From Holophagales bacterium (GTDB lineage: Bacteria; Acidobacteriota; Holophagae; Holophagales; Holophagaceae): DNA of 5,330 bases. The DNA is taken from NCBI GenBank assembly GCA_031281385.1, contig JAITFL010000012.1:1-5330 (forward strand), in the 5' to 3' direction. Under the pieces are notes generated by a model. It was not told where the DNA came from. It did not search any database and was given only the letters and a program-made list of their open reading frames with translations. Below are positions 1-5,330 of this stretch, piece after piece. How positions within the stretch are numbered: position 1 is the first letter of the stretch; every line of letters begins with the position of its first letter. The position numbers and the translations under genes are program-made.

Positions 1-377
1 AGCTTTTCGTCTGTGCGAAGCGATTTTTTTACAGCCGAGACCAGTTCGGCGGGGCTGAATGGCTTTGACAGATAATCAAATGCGCCAAGCCGCATGGCCT
101 CTTTGCCAATATTTGAGCCGTAGGCCGTAACAAGCAGAACCGGCAGGGAAGGGTCCAACGCCCTGAGGCGGGCCGTGAGTTCATGCCCGTCCATCCCCCC
201 CGGCATTTTGAAGTCCGTCACGACAGCGTCGAAGGCTCCAGGGCGGATCATGTTCAGTGCATCTTCTCCGCTCCTCGCTTGGTAGCAGATGAATCCGGCC
301 CGCTTCAGGCTAAGGGCCATGCCCTCCCTCATTCCGGGGTCGTCGTCAACTATCAGCACTTTTATCGGGTTGGCCAT
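1..377 (-). CDS. Response regulator receiver domain protein, NtrC-like (C-terminus outside window)
   Basis: The first 125 codons of a two-component response regulator, which would be phosphorylated by an unseen histidine kinase. Reading from ATG at 377, the protein shows a complete receiver domain. The acidic pocket is D11-D12-D13 (LIVDDDPGMR), the phospho-acceptor is D55 (VVTDFKMPGGMDG), the switch threonine is T84 (LLVTAYG), and the conserved lysine is K105 in GAFDYLSKPF. The GAFDYL-KPF form is typical of receivers of the NtrC family. The receiver fold ends at about residue 121, close to the window edge, so I cannot tell whether this is a stand-alone receiver or has AAA+ and DNA-binding domains beyond. 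A GGAA sequence 5 bases before the ATG is a moderate ribosome binding site. The gene lies 22 bases downstream of the Fis-type gene on the same strand, so an operon is likely. Confidence 0.92.
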   Translation of the reverse strand, partial: MANPIKVLIVDDDPGMREGMALSLKRAGFICYQARSGEDALNMIRPGAFDAVVTDFKMPGGMDGHELTARLRALDPSLPVLLVTAYGSNIGKEAMRLGAFDYLSKPFSPAELVSAVKKSLRTDEK

Positions 378-399
378 GTCTGTTCCATTCCTGTCGCCG

Positions 400-1119
400 T
401 CAAGGTCTGTAAGGGCTAATAGAATTATGCCGCATTTTTTCTAGGCGCTTTGGAGCAGCGGAGCCCGGCGGCTGCCCGCGGACAGGGTCGCCATGCCGCC
501 CGATCAGCAAATATAGCTGCCTTCGGCAGATGCCGAGGCGCGCCGCCGCTTCTGCCCTGTTGCCATAGCTGCGCCTCAGCGCCCTGTGCAGCAGTGTTCG
601 CTCCAAAACATGAAGGTTCGTTGCTATGTCCTCGGGTTCGAGAAGTTTTGGCTCGTTTGGCTCTGGCAATTCGCCCAGCAGGTGCCAGCGCCGGATGCGG
701 TTCCTTAGCTCCTGAAAATTCCCATTGCAGGGCAGGGCGGCCAATTCTGAGGGGAGTGGGGGTTTCAGGCCTTCGTCTAGGGCCAGATGCTGAAGGCATC
801 CGTGGATAGATTCGGGGTCGTCGTCTAAGGGCCACAGCTCCAGCAAGGCAAAGTTGAAAATTTCGCACAGGCTCTTGGGGTTTGGCGCTCTGTTTGATGC
901 GACTGAGCCCAATGGGTTGTCTTTCAGCCAAGCGTCAAGGTCCATTGACGCAGAACTTTCGATTGCCGCAGCGCCGCGCTGGGCAGCCAGCCAGTTGGCC
1001 AACGTTGAGGCTCCGCAGCCGGACGGCCCATACACCCAGATAGGGCCGCTGTGCACTGCCAATTTAGGCAGGCTTGGCATCCAGTGCTTGGCTCCGGGCA
1101 TTAGCTCAAATGGGATCAT
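400..1119 (-). CDS. Degenerate NtrC-like protein with Fis-type DNA-binding domain
   Basis: A 239-residue protein that reads like a sigma-54 activator with most of its ATPase removed. Residues 25-45 resemble a P-loop segment (VYGPSGCGASTLANWL), but the lysine that would bind phosphate is A37. About 45 residues later the sequence resembles the end of the AAA+ core: PLDDDPESI (97-105) sits where activators have PLRERPEDI. NGNFQELRNRIRRW (132-145) then matches the lid motif GNVRELENVI. Nothing resembling the GAFTGA loop or a Walker B motif is present between them. Residues 172-210 form a Fis-type helix-turn-helix (LERTLLHRAL, GNRAEAAARLGICRRQLY). Inference: it binds DNA but cannot hydrolyse ATP or remodel sigma-54 polymerase. 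The start is uncertain: ATG 1119 has no clear Shine-Dalgarno sequence, and ATGs at 1101 and 1080 are alternatives. A stop five codons before 1119 limits extension. The stop is TGA at 400-402. Confidence 0.8.
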   Translation of the reverse strand: MIPFELMPGAKHWMPSLPKLAVHSGPIWVYGPSGCGASTLANWLAAQRGAAAIESSASMDLDAWLKDNPLGSVASNRAPNPKSLCEIFNFALLELWPLDDDPESIHGCLQHLALDEGLKPPLPSELAALPCNGNFQELRNRIRRWHLLGELPEPNEPKLLEPEDIATNLHVLERTLLHRALRRSYGNRAEAAARLGICRRQLYLLIGRHGDPVRGQPPGSAAPKRLEKMRHNSISPYRP

Positions 1120-1170
1120 TTGGCGATTCGGCGATCAGGTGGCTTGCTATGGGTCATCCTGCTGTTGTCA

Positions 1171-3207
1171 TTACTCTAGGGCCTTTTTTCTTGTCTCAAC
1201 AATCTTGTCGGCCTCTCTGCCCTCCAGCTCCTGCAGGTGGCTGAACTCCCAAGTGAAGAAGCCGACGCCCATGGTCTGCGACCTTATTTCTATTATGAGG
1301 TCGTTCATTTCGCTCTGCGGCAGGTAGGCATCCACCACGTCCCAGTTTGGCCAGTCGGGTTTTGCATCAAAGCCAAGGATTTGGCCCGCCCTGTGTCCAG
1401 TGACAAGGCGCTGGGCCTTGCTGGTATGCTCGTTGGGGACGCTGATGTGCACTTTTAAGATTGGCTCCAGCAGAACCGGCGAACACTTTTGCAGGCCCTC
1501 TTGCATACCTATTCTGGCGGCGGTCTTGAATGCCATGTCGGAGGAATCCACGTCGTGATAGCTGCCAAAGTACAGCTCGACCGATATGTCCACGACAGGG
1601 AAACCAAGCGGCCCCTGCTTGCAATAATCTCGCATGCCCTCTTCGACTGCGGGGATGTAGTTGCGGGGGACTACTCCGCCGACGATGGAGTCAATGAATT
1701 CGATGCCGGTGCCACGAGGCAGAGGCTTGATGCGGAAGTGTACATCGCCATATTGCCCATGGCCGCCAGACTGCCGTTTGTGCTTGCCCTGTTGTTCACA
1801 ATTTTTCTTAATGGTCTCGCGGTAGGGAACCAGTGGTTTTTCTGAGGCAACTTCCACATTGTATTTGCTCTTGAGGCGGCTGACGGCGTTTTTGAGGTGT
1901 ATTTCGCCCATGCCCCAAAGTACGCGCTCTTGCGTTTCCAAGTTTTGCTCCATGCGGTAGCTGAGGTCTTCTTCCAGCAGTTTGCCAAGGGCGGCGGACA
2001 GTTTGACTTCCTCTCCGCTCTTGGCGGCCTTTAGGCTAAAAGGCATCACAGGTTGGGGCGGCTCGGGGAAGGGCAGTGCCACCACTGCATTGGCGGGGCT
2101 CAGCCCATCCCCCGTCTTGATGGGATCCATGCGCCCCAGTGCCACGATTTCGCCGGGCGAGCCTTTTGAGATTTTTTCTTGTTTAGAGCCAATGACCTTG
2201 TTCAGGCCGGAAACCCTGACCCCAGCCAAGGTGCTGCTGTCCGCCAATTCTCCCTTCCATATCCTCACATAGTTTTGCTTGCCAATGTGCTGGGCATGGA
2301 CTGTTTTCCATACCTGCGCCAATAGCTCGCCTTCAGGCTTGATGCCGTTCCTTTCCATTGTTTCACTGTATTCGGGTGCTTCGTGTCGCAGTATTTTCAA
2401 GAGGCGCAACAGGCCACCGTTCTTTTCTGCGGCGCCAAATATCACTGGCACGATGTCGCCGCTCTTGAAGCCTTTGGCGAGCGTGGTGTAAACCTCGTCT
2501 AAGGTGGGCACTTCTTCCGCCAGCAGTTTTTCCATCAGTGCATCGTCCAGCCCGCAGACGGCTTCCATCATCTCTTGGCGGCTTGCTATCACCTCTTCTT
2601 TGATCGCCCCTGGTATTTCAACGAGTACGTCGTTGTTGGTGGTGGGGTTGTAATGGAACGCCCTCTCCAGCGTGAGGTCAACATAGCCTTTCAGCGAGTC
2701 TCCCTCGGCGATTGGGAACATGCGTTGCACCAAGGGCTTTCCAGACCAAGCCGCAAGGGCGTTGATGGTGGCTTTTAGGTTCGCCAGAGAGTCGGGGGAA
2801 TCCATCTTGTTGATGAATATTGCCCTGGGGATGTTTTTTGATTCCAGCGTGCGCAGAATGGGAGCGGCCATCATCGCCCTGTTTGGGTCGGCCTCGACAA
2901 CGATGATTGCTGCATCCGCAACTATCAATGGTCCTGCCGACTCCTGCATGAATTCCACCGAGCCTGGGCAGTCAATGAAAGTCCAGCTCTCCCCTCCGAA
3001 TGTTGCGGTGGCTATGTTGGCTTCGATGCCCATCTGCCTCTCGCGGGCTTCCGGTGAAAAATCGCCCACAGTGTTTCCTTCCTTCACCGACCCTTTTCGG
3101 TTGATGGCCCCGCAGGAAAACAGCAGTCCTTCCAAAACGGAAGTCTTGCCAGACATGAATGGGCCTACGATGGCCGCCACGCGTGGTGCAGATGGTGTTT
3201 TTGGCAC
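1171..3207 (-). CDS. EF-G-like translational GTPase (elongation factor G paralog type)
   Basis: A 678-residue protein with the full five-domain EF-G layout, cytoplasmic and expected to act on the ribosome. The G domain has the P-loop GPFMSGKT (15-22), switch II DCPGSVEF (79-86), NKMD (133-136) and a GAAEKN G5-type segment (258-263). Domain II covers about 294-380 and domain III about 388-461. Domain IV opens with KRQSGGHGQYGDV (477-489) and keeps VGGVVPRNYIPAVEEG and the tip loop GSYHDVDSSDMAF (548-560). Domain V follows EPILKV (581). Two hallmark residues of canonical EF-G differ: the switch I threonine of RGIT is E62 (QMGIE), and the switch II histidine of DTPGHVDF is S83. The opening PKTPSAPRVAAIVGPFMSGKT and DCPGSVEF resemble the EF-G-like paralogs I know from alphaproteobacteria, so this is probably not the main fusA product. 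The start codon is GTG. Confidence 0.93.
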   Translation of the reverse strand: MPKTPSAPRVAAIVGPFMSGKTSVLEGLLFSCGAINRKGSVKEGNTVGDFSPEARERQMGIEANIATATFGGESWTFIDCPGSVEFMQESAGPLIVADAAIIVVEADPNRAMMAAPILRTLESKNIPRAIFINKMDSPDSLANLKATINALAAWSGKPLVQRMFPIAEGDSLKGYVDLTLERAFHYNPTTNNDVLVEIPGAIKEEVIASRQEMMEAVCGLDDALMEKLLAEEVPTLDEVYTTLAKGFKSGDIVPVIFGAAEKNGGLLRLLKILRHEAPEYSETMERNGIKPEGELLAQVWKTVHAQHIGKQNYVRIWKGELADSSTLAGVRVSGLNKVIGSKQEKISKGSPGEIVALGRMDPIKTGDGLSPANAVVALPFPEPPQPVMPFSLKAAKSGEEVKLSAALGKLLEEDLSYRMEQNLETQERVLWGMGEIHLKNAVSRLKSKYNVEVASEKPLVPYRETIKKNCEQQGKHKRQSGGHGQYGDVHFRIKPLPRGTGIEFIDSIVGGVVPRNYIPAVEEGMRDYCKQGPLGFPVVDISVELYFGSYHDVDSSDMAFKTAARIGMQEGLQKCSPVLLEPILKVHISVPNEHTSKAQRLVTGHRAGQILGFDAKPDWPNWDVVDAYLPQSEMNDLIIEIRSQTMGVGFFTWEFSHLQELEGREADKIVETRKKALE

Positions 3208-3213
3208 TTTTTT

Positions 3214-3217
3214 CTCC
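3214..3217 (-). promoter_or_regulatory. Ribosome binding site deciding the GTG start of the EF-G-like gene
   Basis: On the minus strand GGAG lies 6 bases before GTG 3205-3207. No in-frame ATG is as well placed, and the protein begins at this codon with the PKTPSAPR sequence expected of the family. The combination supports GTG as the true start. Confidence 0.75.
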
Positions 3218-3266
3218 GACAGCAGATTGATTGTTGATTAATGGAACAAATGGAAAGTGAAGGAGG

Positions 3267-3287
3267 GACGCGGCCAAGGGCCGCACC
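3267..3287 (-). promoter_or_regulatory. Strand-biased hairpin between cyclophilin and EF-G-like genes
   Basis: GCGGCC-AAG-GGCCGC is a perfect 6-bp inverted repeat at 3270-3284. In minus-strand RNA the stem extends by a G-U, a U-G and a G-C pair to 9 bp. In plus-strand RNA the two middle pairs become A-C mismatches. This bias fits a function in transcripts of the neighbouring minus-strand genes. It lies about 85 bases after the cyclophilin stop and about 60 bases before the EF-G-like start. No U-tract follows it, so it is not a standard intrinsic terminator. It could be a 3'-end stabiliser, a weak terminator or part of the EF-G-like leader. The rest of the 165-base gap shows no gene and no convincing promoter. 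Confidence 0.45.
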
Positions 3288-3372
3288 TAAAAATTACTGT
3301 GGTTCTTGCGGGGAGCTGCGTTGGTGTCCTAGGCATGGGGGGATTAGAAAAAACTTGGACATAAACGCGCGA

Positions 3373-3999
3373 TCACTTTTTGGCTGAACCTTGGCTTTTC
3401 GCTGGCCTCGTTTTTTGAGCAACAGGGTCGCCCAGCAATCTGGCGTCAGTGATCACAACTGCCTCAAGCGGCTTATTGTTGTTTGGGTTCGTCTTTACGT
3501 CGCGGATTTTGTCAATGGTGTCCATCCCATCGGTCACACGGCCAAAGACGCAGTAGCCCGCCCCGTCATGGGCGGGGTAGTCCAAGCGCGGGTTGTCAAC
3601 GACGTTGATGAAAAATTGGGTGGTCGCGCTGTCAGGGGCAGACGTCCTAGCCATGGCTAGGGCCCCGCGCACATTGGTCAGCCCCTTTTCAAAGGCTTGC
3701 TTTGCCTCGTTTGCGACTGGTTTCTTGGTGGTCGTTTTCTGTGTTCCATCGGGGTCGAATCCCCCTCCTTGTATCATGAACGTGCTGATGATGCGATGGA
3801 AGGTTGTATCCTTGTAGAAACCTGAATTTACATACTCCAAGAAATTCTCCACTGTCTTGGGAGCAGCGTCCGGCTCAAGCTCGACTATGAAAGACCCAAG
3901 GCTGGTGGTGAATTCGACCTTGGGTTTTTGCCTAGCGTCCTGTTCACGGCCAAAGAGGCCAACAGCGGCCAGAAAAAGTAAAAAAACGCGCAGCTTCAT
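3373..3999 (-). CDS. Cyclophilin-type peptidyl-prolyl cis-trans isomerase, probably exported
   Basis: A 208-residue cyclophilin that would catalyse cis-trans isomerisation of prolyl bonds during protein folding. The N-terminus, MKLR followed by the hydrophobic run VFLLFLAAVGLFG, is a short signal peptide or anchor. There is no lipobox cysteine, so a periplasmic protein is likely; the cleavage site is unclear. The cyclophilin domain spans about 28-190. Catalytic-site residues are visible: FHR with R69, FMIQGG with F74, M75 and Q77, NVRGALAMART (109-119), QFFIN with Q128 and F130, and GYCVFGRV (148-155). A basic tail (KTRPAKSQGSAKK) ends the protein. The open frame continues upstream to an ATG at 4125. 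I chose ATG 3999 because it starts a proper signal peptide, has AAGG about 9 bases upstream, and lies downstream of a good promoter that the longer form would contain. Confidence 0.93.
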   Translation of the reverse strand: MKLRVFLLFLAAVGLFGREQDARQKPKVEFTTSLGSFIVELEPDAAPKTVENFLEYVNSGFYKDTTFHRIISTFMIQGGGFDPDGTQKTTTKKPVANEAKQAFEKGLTNVRGALAMARTSAPDSATTQFFINVVDNPRLDYPAHDGAGYCVFGRVTDGMDTIDKIRDVKTNPNNNKPLEAVVITDARLLGDPVAQKTRPAKSQGSAKK

Positions 4000-4030
4000 T
4001 TCGGTGCCTTTTCTAAAACCAAAACATTTA

Positions 4031-4048
4031 TTGTGCCCAATGGCACAA
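4031..4048. promoter_or_regulatory. Perfect 18-bp palindrome at the cyclophilin transcription start
   Basis: TTGTGCC-CAAT-GGCACAA has perfect 7-bp arms around a 4-base centre. It begins about 10 bases downstream of the TATAAT at 4058-4063, so it should lie at roughly +3 to +20 of the cyclophilin transcript. This position suits a repressor operator that blocks promoter escape. As RNA it would form a 7-bp stem with a 4-base loop near the 5' end, which could instead protect the message. I do not recognise the motif as the site of a known regulator. Confidence 0.5.
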
Positions 4049-4057
4049 ACAAGTATC

Positions 4058-4086
4058 ATTATAAGGTTTTGGCGGCAATTGTGCAA
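4058..4086 (-). promoter_or_regulatory. Sigma-70-type promoter for the cyclophilin gene
   Basis: On the minus strand a perfect TATAAT (4063-4058) is preceded, at a 17-base spacing, by TTGCAC (4086-4081), which keeps the TTG of the consensus -35 box. Transcription should begin near 4050, giving a leader of about 50 bases before ATG 3999. The leader contains the palindrome at 4031-4048. The -10 box is the strong part of the evidence. Confidence 0.6.
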
Positions 4087-4188
4087 TGGAGTCGCCGAAC
4101 AAACAGACAGCCGCCGGACACACATTTGCGTCGCGGCCCGCGCTGATAGGATAGGGTTCTACTCGTGTCTGATAAACAGTAGTTTTGC

Positions 4189-4192
4189 GGAG
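4189..4192 (+). promoter_or_regulatory. Ribosome binding site for truB
   Basis: GGAG lies 10 bases before ATG 4203. An in-frame TTG at 4185 would start within two bases of this site and so could not use it. The ATG at 4198 is out of frame. The site therefore favours ATG 4203. Confidence 0.55.
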
Positions 4193-4202
4193 ACCAGATG
4201 AC

Positions 4203-5105
4203 ATGCCCGAACTAAGCCCCGGGGTTTACTTATCGCACAAGCCTGTTGGCTTGACCAGTTTTGACGTGGTGCGATCTTTTAAACGCATGGCCTTTGAGGC
4301 TGGGCAAAAAAAATGGCCCGTTGGGCACGGAGGGACGCTGGATCCTTTTGCAAGGGGCCTGCTGCTGGTGCTTTCGGGCCAAGCCACAAGGCTGATGGAG
4401 CTGATCCACCCGCTGCCAAAGGCCTACGAAGCCATTATTGAGTGGGGCGTTGAAACGGACAGCGGAGACCACCTTGGGGGCATAGTTTCGGAACACTGCG
4501 CGGAGGGCATAACCGAAAAACGATTGGAAGATGCAGTCAAAGGCTTTTTAGGGTGGTCCAGCCAAGTGCCGCCGGCGACGAGTGCAAAAAAAATCGGCGG
4601 TGAAGCCGCGTACAAAAAGGCGCACAGGGGCGAAGAGGTTGTCCTGCCCCCATCGCAGGTCTATCTGCACAAAGCTGAATGGGCGTCCCACGATTTGCCC
4701 ATAAGAAGCAAGTTGAAGCTGGTGTGCCGGGGCGGCTTCTATGTCCGCAGCTTGGCCAGGGACCTTGGGCGCGCACTGGGCAGCTGCGCGCACCTCTCTG
4801 GGCTGCTGCGAACGGCCATAGGCCCATGGGAAGACCCGGGCGAAGATGGGCAAGGCTTGGCCACCGGGCTGTACGCCCTGCCTTGGTGTCCCAGCCGAGC
4901 GCTTAGCAGCGAGGAGGCCGAGTACATTGCCAAAGGGAGGCCGATTCGGATCGGGGAGGTAACAGCCGGGCGGCATTCTCTTCCTGACGGCTTTCCAGAT
5001 CCGTCCGCCCCCATCGCCGCAATGTTTCAATTAAAGCTAGTGGCGTTGCTGAGAGAGCGTGGAGGCGAACTGTGGCCCGTGGCAAACCTAAGGGGGGGAA
5101 TTTGA
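4203..5105 (+). CDS. truB: tRNA pseudouridine(55) synthase TruB, atypical variant
   Basis: A 300-residue cytoplasmic enzyme that converts uridine 55 in the T-loop of tRNAs to pseudouridine. The order of motifs is that of TruB: GVYLSHKPVGLTSFDVVR near the N-terminus, GHGGTLDPFARGLL with catalytic D47, KAYEAIIEWGVETDSGD with Y75, VPPATSAKKIGGEAAY (122-137), and GGFYVRSLARDLG with R182. A short C-terminal domain (about 224-300) takes the place of a PUA-like end. Family members usually read GHTGTLDPLATG; this one has GHGG and FARG, and an extra basic stretch (KRMAFEAGQKKW) before the motif. These suggest a divergent TruB lineage. The catalytic residues are kept, so activity is expected. In many bacteria truB lies between rbfA and rpsO; here it stands alone, divergent from the cyclophilin gene and convergent with the gene to its right. 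No clear promoter was found upstream. Confidence 0.93.
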   Translation: MPELSPGVYLSHKPVGLTSFDVVRSFKRMAFEAGQKKWPVGHGGTLDPFARGLLLVLSGQATRLMELIHPLPKAYEAIIEWGVETDSGDHLGGIVSEHCAEGITEKRLEDAVKGFLGWSSQVPPATSAKKIGGEAAYKKAHRGEEVVLPPSQVYLHKAEWASHDLPIRSKLKLVCRGGFYVRSLARDLGRALGSCAHLSGLLRTAIGPWEDPGEDGQGLATGLYALPWCPSRALSSEEAEYIAKGRPIRIGEVTAGRHSLPDGFPDPSAPIAAMFQLKLVALLRERGGELWPVANLRGGI

Positions 5106-5138
5106 TTCACAGCGGCTTAAAGCGGCCGAGCCATGCCA

Positions 5139-5330
5139 TCATTGTTTCAATAGCCATTCTATAGCTTGCTCTTTCGTGTGTAGGAATTTCATGTTGCTGC
5201 GTTGGCTTGCACCAAATATGGCTTTTAAAATTATTTTTTTGATTCCGGTAGTGCCAAGGGCAACGCCACATTTAACAAAGGGTTTATTGAATAACATCCA
5301 ATTCGCCAGAGCTTCCTTGATGTGTGTATC
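5139..5330 (-). CDS. C-terminal part of a small STAS/SEC14-like protein (N-terminus outside window)
   Basis: An open frame of 63 codons runs from the right window edge to TGA at 5139-5141 on the minus strand. It has no start inside the window, so it is missed by start-dependent gene finding. It reads FNKPFVKCGVALGTTGIKKI in its middle and ends HTKEQAIEWLLKQ. The arrangement of a G-x-x-G-I/L-K-K-I/V-I-L segment followed by F-x-T-x-E-x-A-x-E-W-L close to the stop resembles the C-terminus of STAS/SEC14-domain proteins, a poorly characterised family of about 120-150 residues. The family name is from memory of its general pattern, not a search. G+C is about 40 % by hand count over 5161-5330, clearly below truB, with AT-rich lysine and isoleucine codons. 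It converges on truB with 33 bases between the stops and no clear terminator. Confidence 0.6.
   Translation of the reverse strand, partial: DTHIKEALANWMLFNKPFVKCGVALGTTGIKKIILKAIFGASQRSNMKFLHTKEQAIEWLLKQ

Noticed and set aside
450..809. Plus-strand open frame opposite the Fis-type gene, and similar long frames opposite the EF-G-like gene.
   Set aside because: They lie antisense to genes with clear domain motifs, show no recognisable motifs and are explained by GC-rich codon bias.
1116..1157. A 13-codon minus-strand ORF starting ATG 1157 whose TGA overlaps the ATG of the Fis-type gene, suggesting a leader peptide with translational coupling.
   Set aside because: Its AGG is directly against the ATG, too close to serve as a Shine-Dalgarno site, and such a short ORF is expected by chance. 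It remains a possible explanation for the missing ribosome binding site at 1119.
4041..4056. TGGCAC on the plus strand as the -24 part of a sigma-54 promoter, tempting because of the NtrC-like genes.
   Set aside because: No TTGC-like -12 element follows at the required spacing on either strand, and the TGGCAC belongs to the palindrome.
4000..4125. Extension of the cyclophilin reading frame upstream to an ATG at 4125.
   Set aside because: The extra 42 residues do not look like a signal peptide or cyclophilin, and they overlap the predicted promoter and palindrome. The ATG at 3999 begins a proper export signal.
4132..4142. CGCGG-C-CCGCG odd palindrome upstream of truB.
   Set aside because: With a one-base centre it cannot form a hairpin, and short GC palindromes are common in sequence of this composition.
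4126..4152. TTGCGT and TAGGAT as a plus-strand promoter for truB.
   Set aside because: The spacing is 15 bases and both boxes match the consensus poorly, so I could not support it.
5106..5138. A shared terminator between the convergent truB and STAS/SEC14-like genes.
   Set aside because: Only a 4-bp stem (CGGC/GCCG) or a direct repeat of AGCGGC is present, with no T-run on either strand.

Overview
The window carries six protein-coding genes (two cut by the window edges). Four lie on the minus strand over positions 1-3999, one on the plus strand at 4203-5105, and a sixth runs into the right edge on the minus strand. No rRNA, tRNA, CRISPR array, insertion sequence or phage gene is visible. The organism is Gram-negative-like: the cyclophilin has an export signal, and the regulators resemble the NtrC/sigma-54 family. 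The EF-G-like protein has the sequence style I associate with the paralogous EF-G-like proteins of alphaproteobacteria. This taxonomic guess is weak, because the TruB protein is an atypical variant and truB is not in its usual translation operon. The G+C content looks moderately high (hand counts of 55 % and 72 % on two lines of truB) but falls to about 40 % over the last 170 bases.

Layout. At 1-377 (minus) is the receiver domain of an NtrC-like response regulator, cut by the window start. Twenty-two bases upstream of it is a 239-residue protein (400-1119, minus). It looks like a collapsed sigma-54 activator: a nucleotide-binding loop without its lysine, almost no ATPase core, a recognisable lid segment and an intact Fis-type DNA-binding helix-turn-helix. 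Fifty-one bases further upstream is a GTG-started EF-G-like translational GTPase (1171-3207, minus). It keeps all five EF-G domains but has substitutions at the switch I threonine and the switch II histidine. These three genes share a strand with short gaps and may be co-transcribed.

A 165-base gap (3208-3372) holds a hairpin that is stronger in minus-strand RNA than in plus-strand RNA. Next comes an exported cyclophilin-type peptidyl-prolyl isomerase (3373-3999, minus). Its upstream region has a promoter with a perfect TATAAT, and an 18-bp perfect palindrome lies where transcription should begin. The divergent gene at 4203-5105 (plus) is truB, tRNA pseudouridine-55 synthase.

Convergent to truB, and overlooked by a search that needs a start codon, is the C-terminal 63 codons of a minus-strand gene (5139-5330). 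It resembles the end of small STAS/SEC14-type proteins.

The genes form no single pathway: two serve translation (EF-G-like, TruB), one envelope protein folding (cyclophilin) and two signalling/transcription. The least ordinary element is the degenerate NtrC-like protein paired with a receiver-domain gene.
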